A stretch of 64,000 nucleotides of DNA from Pyrenopolyporus hunteri (Eukaryota; Ascomycota; Sordariomycetes; Xylariales; Hypoxylaceae), in NCBI GenBank assembly GCA_902806595.1, contig CADCXC010000011.1, positions 2,232,001 to 2,296,000 of the forward strand. Direction: 5' to 3'. This document shows positions 20,214 through 32,247 of this stretch, piece after piece. The translations under genes were made by a program, and so were the position numbers. Under the pieces are notes generated by a model. That model saw only the letters and a list, made by a program, of their open reading frames with translations, had not been told where the DNA came from and ran no database searches. Numbering within the stretch: the first letter of the stretch is position 1; every line of letters starts with the position of its first letter.

Positions 20214-20237
20214 GGCGGTTTGGCGGTTTGGCGGTTT
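20214..20237. repeat. Three tandem copies of GGCGGTTT
   Basis: Perfect 8-bp trimer, 22 bases to the right of the fold-back element. Confidence 0.9.
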
Positions 20238-23200
20238 CCAGGACACCATTAAACCCATCATTCTAATTTCTAATTGGTTGGATGTTCCTATTTAGGAAGG
20301 TGGGGTAATACATACAATCATCCATTGCTGAAGTATACCTAGGTACGTATTGTACCTGTTGTGGTCACCTCCAGTTCCCTAACCCTTACATTTCTACCTA
20401 GGTACCTACTTAATCAATAGACCCGGACTGTGAGATGCCATTATAGCTATAGGTGCCGTACCTAAGGTAGGTGTCCCCTCAGAACCATTTTAGGATACCA
20501 TAATGTATAGACTACAATAAAGGTGGAGAGAAAGATGAAGTAAATATAAACGCCCTTAGTCATCCCACCGTTTAGTTTTATTTTTCATTCGCTGCCTCCT
20601 TGACCGTGTATTGGGAGATATCTAGACCTTAATTAGAACACAATCGTCCTACATGCTGGTCGACTTCTTTCGTTCGCGCTATCACCCAAGGCTCTCCCTG
20701 GCATAAATTTCCCCAGACTCAGCCCTTTCCACCTAGAAACATCAATAGGCTGGTAAGCATAGAGAACACTGCCCAGGAAACTCATCAAATGGTATGGAGA
20801 TGTAAATTAGCCACACCCCCACCAAGAGATCAGGAGCTTTGCTATTCGCTGGGCCTTCTGGTGAACATGTGACGGTGCTAATGTTTTAAGATGGCATTCT
20901 ACCTCGATAGGTAGTGTATCCACGAATAAAGGTAGACAAATCGACAAGGTCAAGCTGGGTGGCCCTACCTGTGCTAGTACGACTTACATCTCCCATATCT
21001 TAGTTAAGTGTAACCTACCTTGGTATAAGTTGAGTTAATTCACAGTTGTTCCTATTGCCTACAACATTCAGAATAATTATAATTTGTGAGAGCCTTGGAC
21101 ATTCCGCCAACCACAGATAGATCTCCGAGACCCAAGCCTCTTTTAAACATGTCCCATATATGCCCCACCTAGTCCTCACATTGCACATCTTTCTTGGAGT
21201 GACCAAATCATTCGTCGTAGATACTGACCCGTCATATGGCGCCCAATTTGAAATCCAATGGCTAGAGAATGTCTCCTATATCACCCCCAAACCTCCACGT
21301 CCGCCGCATTCTCTCGCCCTTCCGGTTGGCACCGCTTGGACTCTGCTCCCTAAAATTATCTGGAATCTTCCCAGCTCTTTTAGAGAGCTGGCGGACATAG
21401 GTGCATGCGAAGGACCGGAATACTCTCGCAATTATTGCCAAATCACCTATTTGACCGCAATGGGACTCGTTCTAGTCCGGTGATAGAGCGTAATCGGCGC
21501 TATGGTTAGAATAGACGACTGATCGTTTCTAATAATAGCCTCAGTGTCAACTCTGTGGAATTGGTTGGCGTTGTCGGACTTCAGGGGGACCCGTTCGACG
21601 AATTTTCGAAGTTTACTCTTCTGCTAATGTATCTAGGCAGATGTTACCATGGAAATCGCATATAAAATCTGGACAAGGATAGCAGACTCACTGGACCGAC
21701 CAAAACCTTGCCAATGATTGCACATTCCCATTGTAAAATACCCCAGTCTGCCCCAACTTGGATTCAGGTCTTTAGAGCCAGCAACTTCAATGATTGCTGT
21801 ACTAGTAACCTTGGTGCTGTAGTCAAGGCAAGTTGCTTAACAGTGTTCTTGATGGTACCATGTCACGAGTCCATGGTTCAATTTCGGGGGTTGTCTTTTT
21901 GGATGCTACCATCGTCATGGTTATAGATATCGTCTTCTTCGGCCAGGAGGTCCACTTCCCTCCACTTGAGGTACCCCTCGCCTAGTTGAGAGATGTTTCA
22001 CACTTTACACAATAGGTGCTGTTGATAAAAGGGCAGGGGCTAATGTCAAAGACTGGGCTGGCGCACACTGATTATCCTTGGCCGACACAACAACCCTCTA
22101 GGTGATAGATGTGGTGTCCATAGATTAGTAGCAGTTTCCGTAGGCGTATTCCTACATTGGTCACATCAAGGAAGAAGTCATGTACTTCATATCTGAAGCT
22201 AGCTATGGCATCCTAGTCTGATGTAAGAACAGGACTGTTATCGCCCCTACTGCTGGCAAGTGACTTTCTCCTTTCTGTTAGATCTTGCCACATCTCAGCT
22301 TTCAAGCAAGTTCGTTATTATCTACCTCCTAAAAATGTCCCCTAAGACATATAGGGCCCTAGACTTCGAGATCGGTTCCATTGTAAAAATAAATTGAATT
22401 ATTATATTTGTCTTCCTTGAGATACTTGCCGCACTTCGTCGATTTCGGGCATTTCGCCTGATTTTTTTTTTCTTCACTAAGGAAACAGATATATTCCAAA
22501 ATTACACTCGTATTCTACCAGATGCCTAGGAATATTCCTGCCGTTAGACGGTTTACCTAAGTAGAAATACTACCTATCCTGCTCGCCGGGACTTAACCCG
22601 TTCGCCGCGCCTGCCATCATCTCACGCCGCCGCCTAATACCGCAACCACGCCGCGAACTTTCCGATACACCTAACACTTGATCAACTGCGGTAAGTTGCG
22701 AGTCCATATTTTTGCCGCTCCCACTAGATTAATACATGGTTTCCATATCTACTACCTTCACATTCCCCCGCCAACTTTCATCCTTACTACCAGTTTCCCC
22801 GCCGTGCCATCCACACCCACCGGCACCAAGCTTTTCTTCATACTTCACACTTCATACTTCATACGGCGTTTAGAACCTCTAACACCTATTCAGCCATCAC
22901 TCTTTTTTTCCAAGTTGCCCTCGTCGACCACTACTACGGGTACAGGATACGTCTTTTCCCAGTCCTTCCTACTTCGTCGCACCCAAATTCTGACGCCCGC
23001 GGTGTCTTCTCGCGCCTACAATCCCCATACTTACTCGTCGCACCCACCCAAGTCAAACTACGACTCGGCGAAGAGTACCCAGTCAGTACCTTACCTACCT
23101 GCCTCTTTCCCTGGTATCTGTTCCCCCGACTGCCCCTATTATGCGTCATACCCATGCTATAGGTTGCATCCTCTGCTCTGTCTTACAGCCATAACTCCTC

Positions 23201-23263
23201 ACATAATATTTAATATGAACCGGGCTATTGATCTGCTAACTATATTATGTGCTGATATTAGAA

Positions 23264-23884
23264 ATGCCGTCAAAAAAGCCCGATGGCGGAAAGAAGGGCA
23301 ACGGCGACAAGAAGAAAGGGAAATCTAAAGATATCCGACATCTTAGAACCAACGCGGGTGTCCCTGCTCGCTTGCCCGCCGTGCCAGATGCAAGAGGGTC
23401 CGTTCGTCCGGATGGACGATTTAGATGTGGTATCATCAACCGAGGCAAACCCTGCTGGGCTTTAATGAAAAATGAAAAACACAACATTATATCCCATCTG
23501 AGCAGTAGTCACAAAAAAGGATCCGCATATCTTCGAAACCAAGATAAGAGTGTATCATGGCCGTGCGCGTATAACTGCCCTGGGAGATACGCGAATTTTA
23601 ACTCCCTTGTTGCCCACGTGCGCCGTTTACACGGCTTCAGGGGAAGCTCGAATAGGCTTAAATCGGCGTCCGAGGATCTAGGCGTAACTAGCTTAGTCAG
23701 GGCAGGTGATAACAACAATGCTGATGTCGGCGACGATGACGACGATGAAGACGACGATGATTCCCAAGGTGAGAGCGATGAGAGTTACGTACCTCCCCCC
23801 GACCGACCCGATCGTGACCCAGGCCATGAAGACCAGGGCCCTCCCGGAGCGGGTGGCGGCTCGTTGATTCCTGCTACAGCATAA
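23264..23884 (+). CDS. C2H2-type zinc-finger protein with acidic tail
   Basis: 206 residues from ATG 23264. An upstream in-frame GTG at 23249 is not used. The N-terminus is Lys/Gly/Asp-rich (MPSKKPDGGKKGNGDKKKGK) and could be a nuclear-localisation or DNA-contact region. A canonical C2H2 unit reads C-x3-C-x12-H-x4-H (starting CAYNCPGRYANFNSLVAHVR). A preceding Cys/His block (CGIINRGKPC...HNIISHLSSSH) may be a second, atypical finger. The C-terminus contains a long Asp/Glu run and a Pro/Asp/Arg-rich end. DNA-binding or nucleic-acid-binding regulator is inferred from the fingers, and no target is known. Confidence 0.75.
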   Translation: MPSKKPDGGKKGNGDKKKGKSKDIRHLRTNAGVPARLPAVPDARGSVRPDGRFRCGIINRGKPCWALMKNEKHNIISHLSSSHKKGSAYLRNQDKSVSWPCAYNCPGRYANFNSLVAHVRRLHGFRGSSNRLKSASEDLGVTSLVRAGDNNNADVGDDDDDEDDDDSQGESDESYVPPPDRPDRDPGHEDQGPPGAGGGSLIPATA

Positions 23885-24953
23885 GCTGCTCAGGCAACGG
23901 ATACAATCACCAAACATGCCAAGTGCTGTAGACAGGAATCATTTCTGTTTTTCAAATCAAAGTCAAAGTTAAAGGTCCTTCTCTTCTTTTCTCTCGCACC
24001 AATAAATTTCGGGGAGGTAAGTCTGTTCCAGTTTCGCGAGTCGTCTCCTATTCTCAGGTGTCTTATTCCTAACCTCTTAATTTCCACAGGCTTCGTACTT
24101 TTTAAATTCTCCTATTTGCAGGCCCAACTTACCGAAAAGCAAGACGGCCTATCCATGTCAGTATACCCCATCGAATAAAACTTACGGTGGTATTCGGCCA
24201 TTTATATTCTAACCAAGAGCATGAGCAGATCTACATAGGAGTATACAGCCGCAAGCATGATCCCAGGGAGAGCGTGGCATTATGGTGTTTGCGGATGATC
24301 AAGAAGCAAAGGGATCATAAAACATATTAATCAGATAGGCCGGAACATTGTTTTCCAAGGAGAGCCGCTCGAATCATCGGTCCTAGGAAACGACATCGGT
24401 TTCGCGCCCGGAGGCCACGGATTCTACACGTTCAACACATTCGACGTCGACGAGAAAAACTATCCACGACCCGGAAAAAGACGTCGTTTTGCAGAAAGCT
24501 TGGATGAGATCGGGTGCCTATCATCTCCAACGTGCAGCTCCCTACGCTTGCGCATAACATCAACAATCTACTTAGCAAGGCAGAAGGGATGGGTTCCCTG
24601 GGGAGACTGCGAAAGGGGTTGATATTCAGAACGCTCCATGTGGGCTTTTGCTTCAAGGTCATTCCCTAATCCTTGGCTTCTAGCAGCAGGCAAGAGATGA
24701 AGTAATGGGCCGTGCGATGAATTCTCTTTCTTTTTTTTCTTTCTTTCCTCCCCGCCTCATTAGGCGCCACTTGATTCATTTCAAGTGTATCAAGGAGATG
24801 GGTTATTCAGGTCCCAAAAAGTTGCGATGTTTTTCCGCACGATGCAAATAGATAGAATGAATACGATCCGATTGTGGTCTCGTAAAACCAAAACTGGCAC
24901 CACATGGAAAGCCAAGTACCTACCTACCTAGCCGCCATTTTGATGAGACTTCC
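23885..24953. other. Spacer containing a decayed gene, see 24150-24665
   Basis: Apart from the broken coding remnant, there is a pyrimidine tract at 24725-24750 and CTAG units at 24917-24930 that lie within the 3' flank of the carbonic anhydrase gene. Confidence 0.5.
24150..24665 (+). pseudogene. Broken copy or unmodelled gene of an uncharacterised fungal family
   Basis: Two protein-like segments lie in different frames. From 24202 the reading is LYSNQEHEQIYIGVYSRKHD. From 24272 it is AWHYGVCG, then a stop. From 24311 it is GIIKHINQIGRNIVFQGEPL and further to NDIGFAPGGHGFYTFNTFDV. The order (YxxxHxxIYIGVYSR, WHYGV, then IGFAPGG) resembles small uncharacterised fungal proteins I recall. A frameshift near 24262-24271 and a TGA at 24293 break it. 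An intron from about 24283 to 24336 would repair only part. I read it as a degraded gene, but a live multi-exon gene is possible. Confidence 0.35.
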
Positions 24954-25538
24954 TTAGACGACCTGTCTCACCTTTCCAGTCTCGACTTCATACACCCAGC
25001 CAGTAATAGCCACGTCGTCAGGTACAGTAGCGCTTCTCTTCAAAAACTCGACGTCTTCCGTCACAGAATCTTCTAAGTTGCTAAAAGGTAGAAAGTCAAG
25101 GGTGGAAATCTCCGCAGCAGCACTCGGCCCCAAGTTCTTCTTAACGAGGTCGTGTGCGTCCTCATTAGAGAAGGTCAGCATCCCACATCCAGTATGCTTG
25201 ATAAGCAGGATTTCCTTCGTTCCGAGAAGCTGTTCAGAGATAATAATAGAACGCTGCGCATCTCTCGCGCTGCCGCCAGCGTTGCGGATAACGTGGGCAT
25301 CACCAAGATCGATGCCGAAAGCAGCCGCCGGGTCGATGCGAGCATCCATACAGGTAACTTTATAGACGTTAGACAATGCGTACAGAAGGTAATTTATGTG
25401 CCAATATTTGCCGGCAATCAAGAGCTACCTACGAATCAGATACTGTTTGGCAGGAGGAAGGGCTAGATGTCCCTTGGCGAATCCGCTGGCATATTCGGCA
25501 TTTTTCTCAACCAGGTTCTTCTGGACGGTAGTAGACAT
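24954..25538 (-). CDS. Beta-carbonic anhydrase family protein
   Basis: Two exons on the minus strand: 25538-25433 and 25357-24954. The 75-base intron (GTAGGT...TATAAAG) is in phase 1, and the product is 169 residues. ATG 25538 begins MSTTVQKNLVEKNAEYASGF. Splicing gives the continuous core AKQYLILTCMDARIDPAAAF. Without it the frame would start in the intron. Zinc-site residues are visible: Cys of CMDARID with the Asp-Arg dyad, and HTGCG supplying His and Cys. The length fits the short beta-class (bacterial-like) fungal enzymes that interconvert CO2 and bicarbonate. No targeting peptide is evident, so it is probably cytosolic. Confidence 0.92.
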
Positions 25539-26497
25539 GTTTATTTGTTCTATCCCGGTAGTTGGGAGGTGTTCTGATAACTTTTACGGCCGTAGAGTAG
25601 CACACACGGTTCCCAAGTAACCCACATTAGATCAAGAGCCAGTAAACCAGGTTCTTATACAGCGTTTTGGGGAATACAAAGGATGACGCAACACCCGCCG
25701 CGGGCTTTTTTTTTTTTTTTTTGTTTTAACACCGGCTACCATCCGAATTAACTGATGATGATAATACAGTATATATATCGCCATTTTGATCGTGATCACG
25801 TCATCATCTCCCTCCCTAGATTGTCCGTCTTGTGGGGAATGATCGCCGACATAGAGGCCGACAGAGACAGAGACGGAGAAAGTCAGCACCAATAGGCTAG
25901 AACAAAACCCGACTACAGACAGCAACTATCGTATCCCGGTCGAATGATGATTGCACTATTTCAGAAAAATACAGGCCGCATCAGATATCAACCATACACC
26001 TAGAAAAGCAGTAGCTTCATCTTACCAATCTGCTACTAAACAAGATTTACCTAAGTGGCAGCTAATGGGATCTACTTGATATGCGACAAATCCGATCTGT
26101 TCCCTATCCATTTTAACCAAGCCCCCAACCCATCATCCTGTTTTGGTTTGGGCGCTTTTTATGGATAACAGTCTAGCTCGACATCACGTAGGTATATAAA
26201 TGGCCAGCCGAGGCACCGACCAACATTGTACTATGAAGACCTTAGTCATGCATAACAAGTTCCCCAGTCTACGAATTGCTCAAAGAGTTGGCCATTATAA
26301 TTTTCAGATTTCGCTATGGAACCAGTGCCGGGGAATGCAAGCGTTTACACACCCATATCATGTATGTATTAGAGCCATACAGAGCTCCACATCGGTGGTG
26401 ATACTACCTGCTACGTAGAATATGTACCTTGGCGCGTAAAGAATCCTAGGCTGGACGAAGTCTCGGAAAAGGAAAAAAAAGGCCGCAAACAAAACAT
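25539..26497. other. Spacer, no gene recognised
   Basis: It contains a poly-T tract at about 25709-25725 and short open frames (25632-25925 -, 26200-26418 +) of no recognisable character. Confidence 0.55.
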
Positions 26498-26569
26498 TAG
26501 CTCTGCTCCGTTTCGATCGGAGGACCTCCGGGTTATGAGCCCGGCGCGCTTCCGCTGCGCCACAGAGCT
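26498..26569 (-). tRNA. Initiator tRNA-Met (CAT)
   Basis: The 72-base minus-strand sequence folds as a full cloverleaf. The acceptor stem is AGCTCTG/CAGAGCT, the D stem GCGC/GCGC, the anticodon stem CCGGG/CCCGG with loop CTCATAA (anticodon CAT), the variable loop AGGTC, and the T stem CTCCG/CGGAG with loop ATCGAAA. The discriminator base is A. The A1-U72 pair and the T loop with A54 instead of T54 are eukaryotic initiator features, so this is iMet rather than elongator Met. There is no intron, and 3' CCA is not encoded. Pol III boxes A (TGGCGCAGCGG) and B (within the T arm) are internal. Confidence 0.95.
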
Positions 26570-27603
26570 TGTCGATATTTGCATTTATTACAACATTATA
26601 TTATACTTCTGCCACAGCCACGTACCTAGGTAGGTAAGCAGGTCTCAATGACATCCCCAGCCGAGCAACCACCTGGGGTCAAAATACTGCTAGAGAAAGG
26701 ATAGGCTAATACACCAATAACAATTAGACAATGTAAATTCTATTATTTCCAGTATCCCGTTAGTATATTACGTCGTATTTACAATCTCGCGGACGCACGG
26801 TAGTAGTAACAGGCATAGGCTGAAGAGGAGCATTAAGCACCTAACTGGGCACCCGAAGTAGGGAACGACGAAGGGGTTCATGGTAAGTAGGTAGGTGCAT
26901 GTGAATTATTCGGGAAACATGAGCCAAGACTAAGTAAATATAGCATATGCCATCTTCAGAACTCCCGTATATACACCTATGATAGATTATAAGTTGGCAA
27001 GTGCGGCGGGCGTTACCATGGAGCGTATATTGTCATCCAGAATAGTCCGGGTCATAACGACACCAACCGTGTTATACTATGATTGTACACTCCCCCGTGC
27101 AGTCAGATACTCACGAGGCTTCCATATACGCAGTGAATAATCAGCCTCTATTCAATCGATTGTTTATCCTGATCATGAGTGAATACGTATTATTTGACTC
27201 TCTAAGTTTCTTTATTAAGACTAGTTGTAGCCGATAATTGAGTTTCAGTTACCGTAACAATAACTACGGCATTGACAACACTTTTTTTGTCGTCAACCAA
27301 GTCACTTGTATTGCGAGAAGACAATGACATTTGTTGTATAACGATTTACACAATAACACCCACGCTAGACTCCGGCATATATAACTATGGGTCAGCCGCT
27401 GCCTCCCTTTCCGATAGAGATGTCATCAACAAGCATATAACCTAAATAAGAGACGGATCTCAGTCCAAACCTTGCCAAGTCTCGGGTCACTCAAAAGCCT
27501 CGTACTAAGCTCTCCCCACCTCGATTCTTCTTCCCGATCGCTCACGAGCACTTATCGCATCGAAAACAGAATCGTTACTTCGAACCGTTCCGAAACCGTC
27601 GCG
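26570..27603. other. Spacer, no gene recognised
   Basis: CTAG-type units occur at 26623-26640 and 26885-26897. The last ~130 bases are an in-frame non-ATG extension of the next gene and probably its 5' UTR. Confidence 0.5.
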
Positions 27604-28251
27604 ATGTGTCGATCCTGTGCGCTTCTGACTCGAGCCAACTACAGCTGTGGGCATCAGCTACTTCTCTTCAGGAGCTATTCAAAGTTCTGTCTCTTCTACC
27701 CACACGAGGAGTCAGACTTCCATATGGCTACTATTGCATACATGGGCAAGCTTTCCAAATACATGTGTGAAGAATGCTATATACGTGGAAAAGCCAAGGA
27801 GATGGGCCTTCACGGTGCCCAGAGGCATCAGTTCATTCGTGAACAATATGCCAATAGCAAGGAGGCAGCTTCGAAAGAAGATGCGAAGTGGTTTCTCGAC
27901 ACCGCCAAAAAGAGCCAGGAAGGCGTCTTTGACACGGCTAAGGTCGCGAAGCTCCACGAGAACGCAAAGTCCCAGATCAAGTACTACCTTGGGCTGCAAG
28001 GAAAGCGGGCGCTAGACTTGGGTCAAAAAGTAAATCTGCTCAAGACCGTCTTACAAGTGCCGGAGATTATCGATCGCAGGACCCTGGTTGCAGCTTTCGG
28101 ATCCTATGTTGTCTGGAATCAACAGACAGATTCTTGGATAGGTATACGTTCGGACGAGAGGGCAGTGCTCACGAGCATTGCGCGGAAGTCGGGTTTGTCA
28201 AAAGTCCTGGAAGATGGTCTTGATGCGAAAAAGCCCGTAGAGGCGAAGTAA
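27604..28251 (+). CDS. Hypothetical protein with Cys/His-rich N-terminus
   Basis: 215 residues from ATG 27604. The in-frame upstream extension has only a TTG at 27472. The N-terminal 65 residues hold a possible zinc-binding arrangement (MCRSCALLTRANYSCGHQLL ... FCLFYPHEE ... MCEECY), reminiscent of the short MC..CGH heads common in fungal hypothetical proteins. The rest is helical and charged, ending in a Lys-rich tail. No catalytic domain is recognised. Coding character is strong across the whole frame. Confidence 0.8.
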   Translation: MCRSCALLTRANYSCGHQLLLFRSYSKFCLFYPHEESDFHMATIAYMGKLSKYMCEECYIRGKAKEMGLHGAQRHQFIREQYANSKEAASKEDAKWFLDTAKKSQEGVFDTAKVAKLHENAKSQIKYYLGLQGKRALDLGQKVNLLKTVLQVPEIIDRRTLVAAFGSYVVWNQQTDSWIGIRSDERAVLTSIARKSGLSKVLEDGLDAKKPVEAK

Positions 28252-28540
28252 AAAGCGCGAGTGATATAGGAGATTAGGCGATTAGGGTGTTCTCCAGTTA
28301 AAAGTTAGTTTTGAGGCCCTAATAGAAGTATCCTACCGCGTCCTTTGACATATTAAGATGATCCAGCGACACCATGTCTAGTCGAGAATTTTGCATTAAA
28401 TGAACTATAAATACAAGAGGATGTGATATATACTTATACAAAATATTAGTTAGGTATTAGTCCAGCGTTTAGTAAACAGTGCCAATGACTCTTAGTTTTG
28501 TCGAGATTACGCCCGCCCAACTCTCAGAGGTATCTAAGGC

Positions 28541-30549
28541 TCAAGCATCCCTTTTCAATTCAACCCTAAACGTTCTAAAGTTCACGCTCTGCGCTATTCC
28601 GTCTCCTCCAAAAGAGAAGATAAACTCGTCCATAGATCGGAAGCCGTAGGTGAGTCTGTCCATGGTGGCCCAAGTATTACAGCCTGCGTCGGGCCAGAAC
28701 GTGTTCGCCTCTTTCTCGGCGAGCTGCTCAGGAGTGCCGATATCGAATACGGCTCGCCAGGCTGTATGGCACATTGAACCCAAATTCGTGGGATACAACC
28801 GGACGGACACGGTTTGATCGTTCGGGCTACTCGAAAGCGCCGAGAATTTGCCGTAGTTCTTGATAATGTCGACATCGCGGACAACCCAGTCCGATACAGA
28901 AAACCCCGGGGCATCGTCGAGCGAAAGTGTAACAGTAGAATTCGTAGTAGGATCAGCATAGGTGCCTCCAAATTTCTGCAAAGCCTCCGCTTTGCCGGCG
29001 TCTTCGATAGCAGGGAGTAGGCCCTGTACAACCTTCGTGAGAATTAGGTCGACCAGGTCAGCATTAGACTGCGATCCGCCGGAAAGAATAGTGATGACGA
29101 TATCATAGTCGGGGGCCAGACACAATATGTTATTATAAGTGTTAAGGTTCCCAGACTTGCAGTAAAATTCAATCAGACGCCTATCCTTGGTGACGGTATT
29201 GGATCGGTGTATCTCCCAAGGCCCCCCAAGAAGCATGCCCGACGAAGAAGTAGATGTGGTCGGTTTCATCCACTTCCTCGTCTTAGATGATTCTAGAATG
29301 GTATTCTTGAGGATACCAGTGCCGAAAGAAAGCAGGTCTAGCGTGTTTGAGTAGAAACCACCAGCCCTTGCCTCACGGTTAGGTACCATCTGGGATTTCG
29401 CTAGGATTGGAACTCACATGTCCTCGTAACCGAAGCTGCTACCCCACCATGTCTCGTTCACCGGGATGAAGCCCCACGCGTCCTTCTCCGGACCGTTGAA
29501 TATGGTCGTGTTTGCCATAGATAGAGGAGCAAAGATAGACTGCTTGACGTAGTCATCGTAGGTCATATTAGTTATTGCCTCAACAGCAAATCCAAGAATT
29601 ATACTAGCAGCGTTTGAGTAGACTGGGTTGGTGAACGGAGCGTATACGGGATGACGCTTGCCGAAATCCCTGAAGAACTCCGTCCTATTACACTAGAGCG
29701 AGGAGACTTAGTAACCAGCCTTCTAAATAACAGTCTTAGGGGTTCGGGCACAACTTGGAAGTTAAATCGCTGTGGTTTGTGCGATTAGGGAGCCTCTAGA
29801 TTTGGGACGGGTCGAAAAGGGTGAAGGGGAGTAGGGAAGCTTGGGACGCAGCATACAGGTGGGAGGCCCAGGACACCAGCGCATCCAGTTTTTGACGCAT
29901 CATCCAATTCAGGAAGACCGAGTTGAGTCCAGTCAAACGGGAAAACGGCTAGATCGATCACGACTAGGAACGGTTAACGGCCGTGCAGGTAGATTTAGAG
30001 GTACTGGGTTTGCCTACTGTCTGCGCTAATGCCGCTCATATGCGAAGCGAGCGCACCAAGAGTCACCTCATTCCATCTGGTCGTCGTAATATCATTCACT
30101 TTATCTGTTTCCCCCTTCAGTTCAAGCAATTCGGGGACATATCGGGTGATCGGATCATCCAGCTGGACGTCGCTCTGTTGCAACAAAGAAAGGACAGCGA
30201 AGATTTTAGATATGCTTCCAAGCCGGTAGACTGTCTGCGAGTCGATGGCGGCGGTTCCATTGGGGTTTAGTTTCACGGGCGTGTGATGAAGCTCTAGCAG
30301 AGGATCAGTTTCGTGTATTGACTTAACCGCAACGGATACTCCCGTAGCGTCGAGGTCCGCAGTAATGTTTTGGAGGGTAGACGAGACATCCCGTATAGCT
30401 CGCCGAACCGAGTCGTGCGCCGCCGGGTTCGTAGGAGCAGGCAAGACCGGCCCCAGCGGGGGACAGTGGCCGTTAAGCGCGGCTAGAGCAGCATTTCCCG
30501 CCGCAAATATAGCTAGAAAGCTTGCGGATGCACTGCGATGAGAAAACAT
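28541..30549 (-). CDS. Secreted serine beta-lactamase-like hydrolase (class C/PBP4* fold)
   Basis: Four exons on the minus strand: 30549-30018, 29963-29857, 29692-29418 and 29366-28541, with introns of 54, 164 and 51 bases. The product is 579 residues. The signal peptide is MFSHRSASASFLAIFAAGNA. An upstream TTG extension is ignored. The catalytic SxxK is Ser112-Ile-Ser-Lys115 in YRLGSISKIF, and the YxN motif is in NPVYSNAASI. Splicing restores DLAVFPFDWTQLGLPELDD, GLPPCNRTEFFRDF and SFGYEDMAGGFYSNTLDLL, which fit the fungal members of this family. The C-terminal ~130 residues form an added beta-rich domain. Members are esterases or peptidases, some in secondary metabolism. The substrate is unknown. 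Confidence 0.88.
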
Positions 30550-32247
30550 CCCGTGTTTGGATGATAGGTAGGTAGGCAGGCAGACGGACAATACTAATGA
30601 GTGGATGCAGAATCAAAATACGCTCGCCCGAGGGAACCTTTTATATTTGCATCCGCCCCGGTTTACCCACGTCTACCTCGTCCTCCTTGTCTTAGGAATT
30701 TAACATTGTAGGCCCATAGCATGAAGTGGATGAGACTTCAAAATAGAGACAATAGACGAGCTGCTTGCATTGGATCCTGGTTATAGATCTGCCTAATCCT
30801 TGGCTTCCAGATTCTCCTCCTCAGCCACCAATGAAAGGATCTAAGCAGAGCGCAGCGGTCATAGTGGTCGGGAGTGGAGGGGTTAAGGGAACGAAGGAAG
30901 CAGCAAGAAACCCCCGAATTTTAGACTCGGACAGCTGGAGCAACATGGGTTCTGCTCAAGGTGCGGCGCGTCAACCGTAGATTCATGTTCATAAGCTTTG
31001 ATCCGATTGTCTTGATTGGTCGGGTCGGTCTCCAGCCCCGTCGTCAAACTCGGATTCGGACTCGGACCTGGCCCCATCGACATCGTCACTCATCCTCAGC
31101 CGCAGCAGCAAAACAAGGCTGTTGAGGTGGTATTTGTATCTAAATAAGTTCGCATCCGCCTACCCGTCGAGTGAATTGTTTCGCGTACTGTAGCCGTCCA
31201 CAAGAAACCCAGCGTACTAGTCCGACGAAGGCAACCTATAAAATCTCAATACAGCACATCTCTCAACTCACCGAATTCCCGGCCAGGTTTTCCTTAAAGA
31301 ATAGGCGGCTAGGAGGGCTAGAGCTACCTGATGTGCTTCGCTGTGCTTCAGGGCACATGATGAGCCAGAAACACGTTTAAGGGATTGCGCCGAGAGAAGA
31401 GGTAGATTCTTACGAACACGCCAACACGAGTAAAATACCTAAGTAAGGTAGGCAATTATCCGGTCAAGCTCAAATCTGAGATTTTCTCGCGATGACCCGT
31501 ACCTTGGGTCAAGTTCACTCGACTCAAGAAAAGGCTTACTAGCAGCTCTTGTAAAATAGGGGTAGAATGGGTATGGCATGTACCTAAGTAGGTAGGTATC
31601 TATCAAAAGAAGAAGACGAAAAAGGGCAAACAAAAAGGAAGCTAATTTGAAGAGGAGCGTTTTGAAGAGGAGCATATGTAATTAGATCCAGCTGACTAGG
31701 TACAGTGCGGATTTTATACGTAGGTAGGTAGCTTGGTTTTAGGTACCTAGGTACCTACGGTTACGCCGACCGAGCAGAATGACGTATCCCGCTCATTACC
31801 ACACTACAAGTGCCTACCTAGGTACCTTACCTAGGTACATATATAGGGGTACAGGTGCTTACCTAGGTACATAGGTAGGTACATGTATTGTACATACCTA
31901 CCTAGGTTCCCATACCGTTTGCTGCAAGGTTGCGACACGGTGCTTGATAAGGTTCTGGACCCTGGACCCTGTGAACTTCCCGGGTTTTTTTGGAATTTCT
32001 TCAACTTGGCCTCTTTATCTGGGGTTTACCATTATCCAATCCAATCCCCACGCTCCCTCCACAAAGCTCGCCCACCACATCCAACGACAAAGAGCAGCGC
32101 AATCGCTTATCAATCCGGATTCAGTACATCTAAAACAGCCGTCGCTCCCTATTCAGCAACGCCGTACCCCCATGGCCAAATGCTACCGCTCTTTTAAAAG
32201 GTGACGGAATCAGGTGGGATGAGCTCACTAATAACGACGTCATCTTC
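30550..32247. other. Spacer with CTAG repeat cluster, no gene
   Basis: It contains a dense repeat cluster at 31718-31912. Open frames such as 30765-30980 +, 31439-31675 - and 31883-32197 + pass through repeats or lack coding character. The last ~150 bases precede the TAPT1-family gene and are likely 5' UTR. Confidence 0.55.
31718..31912. repeat. CTAG-type repeat cluster
   Basis: Several blocks of TACCTAGGTACCTA and CCTACCTAGGTACC in both orientations within 200 bases. Confidence 0.85.

Larger units (their letters stand above)
19652..23263. other. Long spacer with fold-back element, no confident gene
   Basis: It includes the fold-back element at 20032-20191, an 8-bp tandem repeat at 20214-20237, CTAG-type copies near 19855, 20338, 20395 and 20460, and open frames 21160-21483 and 21708-21926 without recognisable family. 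From 22678 to 23263 a non-ATG open frame with Tyr/Pro/Ser-rich composition precedes the zinc-finger gene and is more likely its promoter and 5' UTR. Confidence 0.5.

Noticed and set aside
22678..23328. 216-codon plus-strand frame before the zinc-finger gene
   Set aside because: It has a TTG start, low-complexity Pro/Ser/Tyr composition, and overlaps the true gene in another frame.
24954..25421. Start of the carbonic anhydrase at the first Met of the 156-codon frame
   Set aside because: That stretch is the intron. Splicing to the exon starting at 25538 gives the continuous family core.
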